Shown here: one piece after another, positions 7,850-17,300 of the stretch | Numbering within the stretch: position 1 is the stretch's first letter | Layout: every line of letters starts with the position of its first letter | Source: Pengzhenrongella sicca | Lineage (GTDB): Bacteria > Actinomycetota > Actinomycetes > Actinomycetales > Cellulomonadaceae | Assembly (NCBI RefSeq): GCF_017569225.1 | Contig: NZ_CP071868.1 | Coordinates: 744,001 to 808,000 of the forward strand | Direction of reading: 5' to 3' | DNA length: 64,000 nt | The notes under the pieces: generated by a model | Told to the model about the DNA's origin: nothing | The model's input: the letters and a program-made list of their open reading frames with translations, nothing else | Databases searched by the model: none | Made by a program: the position numbers and the translations under genes

Positions 7850-8135
7850 TATCGCAGACTAGTCGCACGGCGCTCATGCGTTCGCGCATCCTGATGCTCA
7901 GGGGCGGATGAACGCTGAGCATGTTCGCGCGGCAGGCCCCGCCGGTGCGAGAACTGTAGAATTTGTCGCAGTCCTCGCGTGTGAGTAGTGGTCGTTTCGT
8001 GGTCGGTTTGTGTGCGGTTGTCCTCTTTGAAGTGACCTCGGCCTTGGGTCGGGATGGTGATCTGTTCTTGCGTCTTCCGGAAGGGCCTGGGGCACGAGGT
8101 GGTGACCGATCGAAAGTCCTCCGTAACGCAAACGG
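7850..8135. promoter_or_regulatory. Leader/promoter region of the three-gene cassette
   Basis: This 286-bp gap separates the cassette from the integrase, both on the minus strand. It contains an 8-bp inverted repeat (ATGCTCAG 7894-7901 and 7915-7922) upstream of the cassette start, and a GATAAT hexamer that overlaps the ATG itself. A possible promoter is suggested by GACAAATTCTACAG on the minus strand near 7955-7970. None of these is conclusive, and no gene is evident. Confidence 0.35.
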
Positions 8136-9299
8136 TCACGGTTGCGGTTTCGTCGCGGGGTCTCTCGCGATGGACTGTGTCTGTCCTTGGTTGAGGGTCC
8201 GGTCGAACGCGGCGAGGTTCTTTTCGTCGGCGTCGGGGAGTGCGTGCAGGTACTTCTGCGTGGTCATGATCTGGGCGTGGCCCATGCGGTCCATGACTCC
8301 TTTGAGGTCGGCACCGCCGGCGAGGAGCCAGGATGCGTGTGCGTGGCGGAGGTCGTGGACGCGGACACCGAAGTCGATCTGCGCGGCTTGGACGGCGGGC
8401 AGCCAGACCCGCGTCCGGAACGTGTTCCGCGACAGTGGGTTGCCGCCTGCGATTTCGCTGGATGGGAAGAGTAGGTCGTCGGGTCCGAGGCCGAGGCGGG
8501 CGATCCGCGCTGACAGGACGTCGAGTAGTCCCTGGCTGATTCCGATGACGCGGGGCTTGTTGCTCTTGGGGTAGGGCTTGACGATCATGCGCTCGCCGGT
8601 GGGGGAGTGCTTCTTGGAGATTTCGACGATGGTCTCCTTGACGTTGATCGTTCGGCGCAGGAACTCGAGGTGTCGGGGCCGGAGCGCGATCAGCTCGCCC
8701 CACCGCAGCCCGGTCTCGATGTCCGTGACTACGAGGTCCTTGAAGCGGTCGGGTATCGCGGCGAGGATCCGCCGGTACTCATCTGGGGTGATCGTTCGGG
8801 TCTGCCGGGGGACCACCTTCGGCAGCTCGGTCTCGTCGCAGGGGTTGAAGGCGATGATCCGGTCGCGCACTGCCCGCTTGAAGATCGAGTGCAGCATCAC
8901 GTGGTACTTCATCGTGCTGCGCGGGGAGAGTCCGTCCGCGATCGCCTTGGTCACCCACTCTTGAATCATGGACGGTGAGATCTTCGCCATCGGTCGGTCG
9001 CCGAACGCGGGGAGGAAGTGCTTGTCGAGGTTCGACCGGTAGGAGACGTGGGTGGTGGCCTCGAGGTGCCGGCTGGGGAACCAGACGTTCTCCACGAAGT
9101 CGCGGAAGGTGATCTTGCCGAACTGCGCGTCGAGCCAGGTGCCGTCGCCGACCTTGACCTCCTCGCGGTTCGCGGCGCGCAGCGCGGCCCTGGTGGAGGG
9201 GAAGGTGCCGGCGGAGCGGGTGCGTCCGTCCGGGTCGCGGTAATATCCACGGAAGGTTTCCGCGCCGCTTGCTGCGACGTGCTTGCGGACCCAGGCCAT
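8136..9299 (-). CDS. Tyrosine recombinase / site-specific integrase
   Basis: A 387-aa integrase. The ATG at 9299 is chosen because TGGAGGTGG lies 3-11 bases before it; longer in-frame starts lack this signal. Residues about 1-60 form an Arm-binding domain, 65-150 a SAM-like core-binding domain, and 165-365 the catalytic domain with R199, H315-x-x-R318, H341 and nucleophile Y350 all visible. It resembles integrases of actinobacterial integrative elements that use tRNA genes, and a tRNA-Met-derived segment lies about 185 bp upstream. It probably mobilised the adjacent cassette region. No excisionase gene is obvious. Confidence 0.9.
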   Translation of the reverse strand: MAWVRKHVAASGAETFRGYYRDPDGRTRSAGTFPSTRAALRAANREEVKVGDGTWLDAQFGKITFRDFVENVWFPSRHLEATTHVSYRSNLDKHFLPAFGDRPMAKISPSMIQEWVTKAIADGLSPRSTMKYHVMLHSIFKRAVRDRIIAFNPCDETELPKVVPRQTRTITPDEYRRILAAIPDRFKDLVVTDIETGLRWGELIALRPRHLEFLRRTINVKETIVEISKKHSPTGERMIVKPYPKSNKPRVIGISQGLLDVLSARIARLGLGPDDLLFPSSEIAGGNPLSRNTFRTRVWLPAVQAAQIDFGVRVHDLRHAHASWLLAGGADLKGVMDRMGHAQIMTTQKYLHALPDADEKNLAAFDRTLNQGQTQSIARDPATKPQP

Positions 9300-9482
9300 G
9301 GGCCACCTCCAGAATGTGCATTTAATTCCCGTGACCGCACGGTGACCGCAAACCTTGCCATACGGCCATGGATAAGCCTGGATAACACCGGACCAGCGAT
9401 AGTGACTCTGACCTGCGACGACGTTGCCAGAGTACACCGATCCACGCTCAGACGGAAGGATCTCAAAAGTGCCTTCGGTCCC

Positions 9483-9510
9483 GCTCATAACCCAGAGGTC
9501 GAGGGTTCAA
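9483..9510 (+). other. tRNA-Met-like attachment core (att)
   Basis: The 28-bp GCTCATAACCCAGAGGTCGA followed by GGGTTCAA matches the anticodon loop (CAT), 3' anticodon stem, variable loop and T-arm of a tRNA-Met. Neither the 5' half nor the acceptor stem is present on either side, so this is not a functional tRNA. Tyrosine integrases typically recombine in the anticodon loop and carry this portion of the target tRNA, and the integrase gene lies directly beside it. I read it as an attachment core. Confidence 0.72.
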
Positions 9511-9582
9511 TAGTTCGCGTTCGCCGCTCGGGACAGAGTCTTTTCTGTTTTTGAGAGGACGCCTCCAACGTGGGCCTAAAAA

Positions 9583-11017
9583 GGCTCATCGCATTCGAGG
9601 GTGTAGTTGGGGTCGGAAGCCACCGGTTTCCAGGAGACTGCGCGCGATGTAGTGGGCGAGGTTCCGGAACCCCAGGGCTGAGCCGCGCAGGTGTTCGAGT
9701 CGGCCGTTGATCGCCTCCGTCGGCCCGTTGCTCGTGCCGGGTCTATCGAAGTAGGCCAGCACGTCGGCGGCTCGCTTCTTCAAGGTCCGTCCGAGGGTGA
9801 TGACCTCGCGCAGCGCGGCGGGGACGCCGGAGCTGACCGAGGCGATCAGCTGTTCCATCAGGGTTCGCCCGTGCTGGCGGTCGGGGTGGCGGTAGGCAGC
9901 GACCATCTGCTGGTAGACGCCCCAGGTGGCTTCGACCTCGACGTGCTCGTCGGCCGCGAACAGGGCCTCGAGCCGGGCCCGCTGCCGGTCGGTGAGCAGG
10001 TCGACGCCGGTGTGCAGGGTGCGCCGCGCCCGGTAGAGCGGATCGTCCTTGTGCCCGCGGTGACCGTGCAGGTCTTGCTGGACCCGGCGCCGGCACCGGT
10101 CCATCGCGTCTGCACCCAGACGCGCGACGTGGAAGGGATCCATGACTGCGACGGCCTCGGGTAGCTCTTCGGCGGCGGCGGTCTTGAAGCCGGTGAACCC
10201 GTCCATCGCGACGACCTCCACCCGCGCCCGCCAGTCCTCGGGGCGCTCGGCGAGCCAGGTCTTGAAGACCTGTTTGGAGCGGCCCGGCACCATGTCGAGC
10301 AACCGCGCGGTCCCGGTGCCGTCCCTGATCGGGGTGAGGTCGATGATGACGGTGACGAACTTGTCGCCGCGGCGGGTGTGGCGCCACACGTGCTCATCGA
10401 CGCCGATCACGGCCACGCCGTTGAACCGGGTCGGGTCCTCGATGAGCCGGCGTTGTCCTTCGGCCAGGACCGCGTTGTTGGCCGTGTTCCACGACACCGC
10501 CAACGCCTCCGCGATCCGCGCGACCGTCAGATGCTGGACCACCAGTGCTTCTAACGCCCACCGGACCGCGCGCCGGGACAGCTTCGCCCGGGGCTCGGCC
10601 GCAGCGTCGGCGTCTTGGCGCCACACGTGTGCGCAGCCTGGGCACCGGTACCGGCGCAGCCGGACTTCCAGCACGGTGGGGCGCCACCCGAACGGCTCGT
10701 GCGCGAGCCGGCGCACGAGCGAGTCCCGCGCAACGCCTTCGGCCCCGCACCGGCGACACCACTGGTCCTGCGCGGCGACCCGGCAGGACAGCACGGCGCG
10801 GTCGGGCTCGAGGCGTTGGCCGACGACGACGAGACCGAGCTCGTCGACGCGAGTGAACGTGGTCAAGTCAGGGTCACCGAAGGTAGTTTCGAACACGTCG
10901 AGGTCTTCCGGCTGGGCTGTGTGAGAACTCCCATCATCGGAAGGCCTCGACCTCTACCCAGACACCGACGCGCCGCCCGCGATCAGACCGCCGCTACACC
11001 CTCGATTGCGAAGAGCC
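9583..11017. mobile_element. ISL3-family insertion sequence, complete
   Basis: A 1435-bp element bounded by 24-bp imperfect terminal inverted repeats (9583-9606, beginning GGCTCATCGCATTCGAGGGT, and the reverse complement at 10994-11017, with 22 of 24 positions matching). Directly outside, the 8-bp sequence CCTAAAAA occurs at both 9575-9582 and 11018-11025, the target duplication length expected of ISL3 elements. A full-length transposase is present, so the element appears intact and its insertion recent. Confidence 0.93.
9586..10896 (-). CDS. ISL3 family transposase
   Basis: A 436-aa transposase filling the insertion sequence; its last codons lie inside the left terminal repeat. The N-terminus has a zinc-ribbon (WCRRC ... 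CPGC, residues about 47-90) and a helix-turn-helix region, followed by a DDE catalytic domain with GVDEHVW, AMDGF, DPFHV and the C-terminal TEAINGR block. No frameshift or internal stop is seen, so it should be active. It catalyses cut-and-paste movement of the element. Confidence 0.95.
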   Translation of the reverse strand: MFETTFGDPDLTTFTRVDELGLVVVGQRLEPDRAVLSCRVAAQDQWCRRCGAEGVARDSLVRRLAHEPFGWRPTVLEVRLRRYRCPGCAHVWRQDADAAAEPRAKLSRRAVRWALEALVVQHLTVARIAEALAVSWNTANNAVLAEGQRRLIEDPTRFNGVAVIGVDEHVWRHTRRGDKFVTVIIDLTPIRDGTGTARLLDMVPGRSKQVFKTWLAERPEDWRARVEVVAMDGFTGFKTAAAEELPEAVAVMDPFHVARLGADAMDRCRRRVQQDLHGHRGHKDDPLYRARRTLHTGVDLLTDRQRARLEALFAADEHVEVEATWGVYQQMVAAYRHPDRQHGRTLMEQLIASVSSGVPAALREVITLGRTLKKRAADVLAYFDRPGTSNGPTEAINGRLEHLRGSALGFRNLAHYIARSLLETGGFRPQLHPRMR

Positions 11018-11025
11018 CCTAAAAA

Positions 11026-11315
11026 ATTGTATGCACGACTTTTTGGTGCACGTTCACGTGCCCGTGTTGGGCCGCCGAGAGTGCCGCATCCAGTCGGGAT
11101 CCCCCGCGCCGCTTGAGCACGCGGGCGTCGCGCAGTGCGGCGAGCTTCATGCGTACGGCTCGCCGGTGGAGGTCAGGTGCTGAGGGTGTCTGTCGGGAGT
11201 CATCCAAACCGCCCGGGCTGAGGCTCCCCGCTCAGTCGTGTGAAATCCCAGGTGACAGATGTGACCCGTATCACATAGGTTCGAATTGTCCCATTCACCC
11301 CCCGGGGGAGTCGCC
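11026..11315. other. Intergenic region upstream of the giant gene pair
   Basis: This 290-bp region starts at the insertion-sequence target duplication. An AT-rich block (AAAAAATTGTATGCACGACT) at its left edge was presumably split from 9574 by the insertion. It holds a short inverted repeat GCACG-ttca-CGTGC near 11048. A 62-codon minus-strand frame (11019-11207) has no convincing start or family. A promoter for the following gene is expected here but I cannot define it. Confidence 0.4.
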
Positions 11316-14300
11316 ATGTCGCTGTGGGACCAGTTGCCCGGGTCGGCCGGCAGCGGCGGCGCCCTGGACACGATCGAGTCCGCACTCACGTCCGTCCCGG
11401 GTGTGCAGCAGGCCGATCTCACCGACGACGACGGCACCTGGCGCATCTACACCGACAGCGCCAGGGTTCCTCAGCTCGGGCTGCCCGGTGCCGGCACCCC
11501 GATCGAGTTCCGCGACCCGAACGTCACACTGACCGTCGGGCGGCACGTCGGCGACGACGGCTGGCGGATCGACCTGACCGCGCCGGTGGTCGCGATCGCG
11601 CTGCCGTTCCTCACCCCGGCCCGCTATGACGTTGCCAACGCGCTGCTGGTGCCGGACACCGCGCAGCGCGGCGTGTTCCTCGTGGTCGGCGGGCTGACCG
11701 TGCGCCTGCAGCAGCTTGAGGGTCAGGACGTGAAGTTCTCGCTGGTGAGCGCGTCGACGTCGGGCAACCCGACGGACAAGATCTACGACCTGATCCGGAT
11801 GGAGCCGGGCTACGCGATCGTCGGGCCCGGCAACGCGGTCGGTTTCGGCTTCCGAGGAGCCGTGCTCGACCTGTCCGACGCGGCCGGTCCGCCGAACCTG
11901 CCGGCGGGTGCGCGCACCATGCCGAACAGCTGGCAGGGGTTCTTCCTGCCGGAGATCCGGCTGTTCGTGCAGCCGAACGGGCTGGACGGGCTGCACGTCA
12001 CCGCCGCCGCGCGGAATCTGTACCTCGGGGTCGGCGCGTCGGCCGGGGTCACCGGCATCTTCGAGGCCGAGGTCGTCAACGGGGCGTCGCTGTCCGTCGA
12101 GGCCTCCTTCCTCACCCCGACCGGTGCCGTGGTCCCCGCCGCCGACGGCTCGGCGACGGTCCCGGCGAGCTCGACGCTGATCGTGAGCACCCACGGCGGG
12201 TCGGGCTCGAACACCATCACGATCACCCCGGACAACGCGACCGCGGTGATCGGCGAGCGCGCGGCGATCACCACCGACGCCGACGGCACCTCGATCGCCA
12301 TCGCCGTGCACGACGCCGCAGCCGGCCTGGACAAGTCCGTCGCCTTACGCACCGCGCTCGCGGCCGGCGCCGTGTCCGGGTCGGGATCCGCGAAGGTCGT
12401 CGGCGTCACTCCCAACGACCCGTCGGCGCAGTGGAAGCTGCAGCTCGGCGCGTTGGACCCGGCGGTCGTGAAGCTGAGCGCGGAGCCGCCGGCCGGGACG
12501 ACGATCGCGTGGACGTCGCCGACGCTCACCTTCGTCGGCCCGACGAACGGCCCGACGGTCACCGTCGACCTGGCCGCCCTGACCGACGCCGCACCCGTCG
12601 ACGGCGACCTGTCGGTGACGTTCTCCGGTGCCGCCGCCCAGGACAGCGACTGCTTCTTCCTCGTCGACCACCCGACGACCGGTGAGTTCAACCCCGCCGC
12701 GGGCGCAGCCCCGTCCGCCCGTGAGCGGGCCTGGGCGCTCGGTCCGGACTCGACGCGCGACGCGAAGTCGCCGTCGCGATCGGGCCTGGCCGCGGCCGGG
12801 ACCTACCTGGCGGCGGCGCGGGCGCTCGCCGCTCGGATCCCGCACGGCACCCACATCGAGGTCGATGGGTACGCGTCGTACGAGGCGACCACCTCCGACG
12901 GGTGGAACAAGGACCTGTCCGCCCGCCGTCAGAGCGCCGCGATCACGATCCTCACCGAGGCGGGCTTCACCGACGTCCAGCCGGGGACCGCGACCGGCGA
13001 CGACACCGCCCACGCGCACACCTGGCCCGCGACGGCGACGGCCAACCCGGCCGGCGCCGCCCCGGCGGAGGGCGACGGGTTCTGGTGGCTGGCCCGCGCC
13101 AGGGTGTCGGCCTTCGCGCCGATCACCGTGGGCGGGCGCCTGCACGCCGAGGTCTCGCACTGGTCGAACGACACGCCCCCGGCCGAGAACACCCCCGCCC
13201 GGCAGCCACCGCCGTCCTGCTTCCGGCGCATCGGCGTGCGCGTGGAGCTGCTGCGTTCGTCGTTCATCCGGGCGGAGGTCTGGGGCGAGCTGGACGTCTC
13301 GTCCGCGGCAGGGCAGGTCGAGCCCGGGCTCGACCTGCCGCCCGGCGGCAACCCGGGCGACGGGATCGTCGACTTCCTGGCGCGGATGCGGATCACCGAG
13401 GATCGCCAGGCCTGGTCGGTCGAGGCCGAGGTGAAGGCGCACGCGGGTGACAAGGACGGCCTCTACCAACGCAAACGCGGCGACGGCATCCCCAACACGG
13501 TGATCGACGGCGTCGGCGCGATGGCGGTCATCGCGCCGCTGACGGCCGCGGTTAGCTCGCTGTCGCCGGCCGCCGGCGGAGCGGTCGCGCTCGTCGGCGC
13601 CGGGCTCGGCGCATCCGGCACGGTCCTGACGACCCAGGCGATCACCCTGTACGGGGTCGACGTGCTGGTCAGCCACGGGATCGTGGGCGCGTCCGGCGAG
13701 GTCGGCGACCCGTCCGCAGGTGACCGGGTCAGCGTGCTGTTCGACGTCGAGACCCAGTTCATGGTCGACGTCAAGATCATCCGCACCACGAAGCCGGTCA
13801 AGGCCCGCTACAAGGCGATCGGGATGGCCGCGACCTGGGGCGCGGCCGGCGCGCCCTTCACCCCGACGTTCGTCTTCGACCCCGACAAGGGCTACACGAT
13901 CGACGCCCCCGACGGGTCGGTCGCGGCTGTGTCCCCGCTGGACGAGATCCTGCGGGTGTTCGGTTTCAAGGTCTCCCGCGACAACCCGATGTTCATCGAG
14001 ATCCAGTTCGGGATCGGCCTGGAGATCGGCATCATCACGATCGACACCGCGACGGTCCGGGCCACCTTCCAAGGTGGTGGCGGCGCCCCGGACATCTCGA
14101 TCTCCCGGCTGCGCGCCACGATCGACGTGCCCGGCACGCTGCACGGCACCGGCGAGGTGTCGATCTCGGAGAACCTGATCGGCGGCGCGTTCGACATCAC
14201 AGTGACCCCGGTCGCCGTCCGGATCGCCGCCTCGCTGTTCATCGCGAAGGGTCCGGACGGCAACGTCGGCGTGCTGTTCGGCGGGCTGGTCGAGCTGCCG

Positions 14301-17300
14301 GTGCCGATCGTGCTGGGCGGCTCCGGGCTGGGCATCTACGGGTTCCTCGGCGGGATGGGCGTCAACTTCGAGCGCGTCATGCCGGACACCGCGCTGCCGG
14401 CGCTGGACTGGGCCAAGCAGCACCTGGCGAACAACACGCTGTTCAGCGCCCCGGACGCCTGGCAGTACTCCGCTGGCCACTACGGCTTCGCCGCCGGGCT
14501 GGTGCTCGGCACCGTCGACGGCGGGTTCACCCTGAATATGAAGGGCGTCCTGCTGATCGAGGTCCCCGGGCCGCGGATCGGTCTGATCATGCTGGCCAAC
14601 GTGCTGTCGCCCAGCCTGCCGGGGGTGACCGGCGACACCAGCGCGACGATCCTCGCCGTCATCGACCTCGACTTCGGCCGTGGCACGATCCTGATCGCGC
14701 TCCGGATCGACTACGACATCGCCGGCCTGATTACCTTCCACGTCCCGGTGACCGCGTTCTTCGACACCAAGACCGACCCGTCGCACTGGTACGTCGAGCT
14801 GGGCAGCTACCGGGACCCGGTGGCCGTCAAGGTCCTCGGGGTGTTCGATGCGACCGGGTACCTCGGCGTGTACGGCGACGGGCAGACCCTGCCGACCGAC
14901 CCGGTGCTCGAGTCGAAGGGCCTGACCTTCGCGGTCGGCTTCCACGTCTCCGCGGTGCTGATGGGGTTCAAGCCGTCCGGGCTGTACCTGGAGGCATCGG
15001 GCGGGTTCGACGCGCTGCTCGCCCCCGACCCGATGTACCTCGGCGGGATCTTCGAGATCGGTGGCGAGCTGCGGCTGTTCATCATCTCGATCTCGGCGTG
15101 GGCCAAACTCGTGGTGATCTACCGCGACCCGGGCGCTCGGCTGTACGTGCACGGCGAGGCGCACGGCAAGGTCGACTTCTTCTTCTTCAGCGTCGAGGGC
15201 TCGGTCGAGCTGACCATTGGCAGCCCGCCCGGCAACGACCCCGGGGAGCCGCCGCCGCTGGTCAGCGGGGTGTCGCTGATCGCCCGGTCGACGCAGGTGA
15301 CGATCGAGGGGTCGGCGTCGTCCGGCCCGGTCGACGGGTCGCTGGGCAAGGCCGCCCCGGGCGGCGTCGGCGTCGTGCCGGTGGTGCCGATCGACGTCGT
15401 GCCGCTGGTTGAGTTCGCGGTGGCTCCCAAGGCCGACGCCGCCACGATCGTCGGCGGCGTGCTCGGACCGTGGACCGCCCAGCCGTACAACCCGTGGGTC
15501 CAGGTGGGCGGGCACTGGTGGCGCTACGACGTCACCGCGGTGCGCCTGACCGGCGGCGCCCTGCTGCCGCCGACGTCGCCCGCACCGGCCGCCTGGTGGG
15601 TGCACGGCGCCGACGGCAACGGTCGCAAGGTCGGGCTCGGCCTGCTCACCTGGGTGCCGGTCGCCCAGCCGGCCGCGGTGCCGTACGGCGAGAACCTGGT
15701 CGACCACGTCACGCACGTCTGGGGTCAGATCTGCTCCGCGCCGGCCGGACCGACGCCGCAGCTGTGGACGTTCGACGGCGAGCCGACCGGGCCGAACCCG
15801 ACCGGATGGTTCCTGACGGGGCTGCCGTGGCCGGACGCGCCGGGTGCGACGCGCTCCACCGCGGTGCGAACCGGGCTGCGCGTCGGCGAGGCGTGGCGGG
15901 TCGCCGCCTCGATCGATCCGCTCCAGGGCACCGCCCCCGCCGTCGTCGTGGGCGGGGCCGTGCCCTGCTTCGACGGCGAGCACGCCGACCCCGCCGACCT
16001 CGGCCAGAGCTGGGCGGTCGCAGGTCCGCACGAACCGACCGGCGCCAGCGGACTGACCCTGCTCGACACCGCCGTCGGCGCTGCGGGGTTGTACGACGCC
16101 GGCGCCCTGCTGCACGCGGCAACCTGGCGGTCGAGCCGGGCCCAGGCGGCGCTGCGCTGCCGGGGGGAGATCCTGCGCAGCCCCGCGCTCGACTCCGAGG
16201 AACCGGCGCCCGGCGCTGATGACGAGACCCGCAAGCTCGTCGAGAACGCCTGGGAGGCGACCGGGTTCCGGCCCGACGAGCTGGCCGACGCCGTCTGGTT
16301 CGAACCGCAGGACCCCGACGACGCCTTCACGGACGTCGGCATGCTCCTGCTGGTCGACCGCCGGGTCGTCGAGGGCGGGCTGTTCGTCGTCGGCCGGGCG
16401 TCCGACGGCAGCGAGGTGCGGCGCCACCCGGTGCGCGGCGACGACCTGCTGTCCGCGCAGAACCGTCCGTCCGACCAATGGTTCGACCCCGATGGGCCGT
16501 GGGCCGACCCGGTGTCTCGCGCCGGGCACCTGGCCGCCCGGATCGGCGCCGGCGACGGGCTGGTGCTGGTCTGGGTCTACCTGAAAGGCATGGACCCGTC
16601 GGCCCGGCGGATCGTCATCGGGTTCGACCGCGCGCGGGCACGCAAGCTGCCGCCGCAGCCGTTCTACGTGGTCGGGGTGGAGTCGGTGCTCGAGTCCGAG
16701 GCGCGCCGCTTCGCCTGGGACGTCACCGTCAAGACGTCGGACCAGACGGCGGTCTCCACCGCGCTGGCCGCCGCCGGGACCGAACCACTGCTCACCCCGG
16801 ACACCACCTACGCCGTCGAGATCGACTGGACCGCGACCGCGATCGCGGTCAGCGGCGACCAGTACAGCCCGCCGGCCGGCCAACCCCCGGCGGCGACGCT
16901 GGACGCGGCGACCGTCGGCGGGTCGCAGGTCCGAGCCCAGACGTTCGCGTTCCACACCGGTGCGGTACCGACCCCGCCGTCGCAGACCAACGACCTCACG
17001 CCGTGGGTGCTGGCCACCGAGCCGGACCGCGGCGAGGACGGCCTGTTCACCCGCGCCGGGATCACCGTGACGTTCTCCAGCCAGCGGGTGACCGCGCTCT
17101 ACGCCGCCTACGGCAAGGAGCTGTTCGTCCAGGTCAGGGCCGCCTCCGGGCACCACCCGCGGCTCGCCGACCAGCCGGACGCGGCCAACCCGCAGGTCAC
17201 CGTCGACCCCGGCTCGCCGTACCTCGGCACCGACCAGGTCTACGGGATCCAGCAGGCGTGGCGCGAGGCGCTCGGCGAGGTCGTCACCGGGCAGCCATGC

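Noticed and set aside
9483-9510. Functional tRNA-Met gene
   Set aside because: Only the anticodon loop to T-arm is present; no 5' half or acceptor stem can be formed.
11019-11207. 62-codon minus-strand gene next to the insertion sequence
   Set aside because: No ribosome-binding site or family similarity; the frame is basic and looks non-coding.
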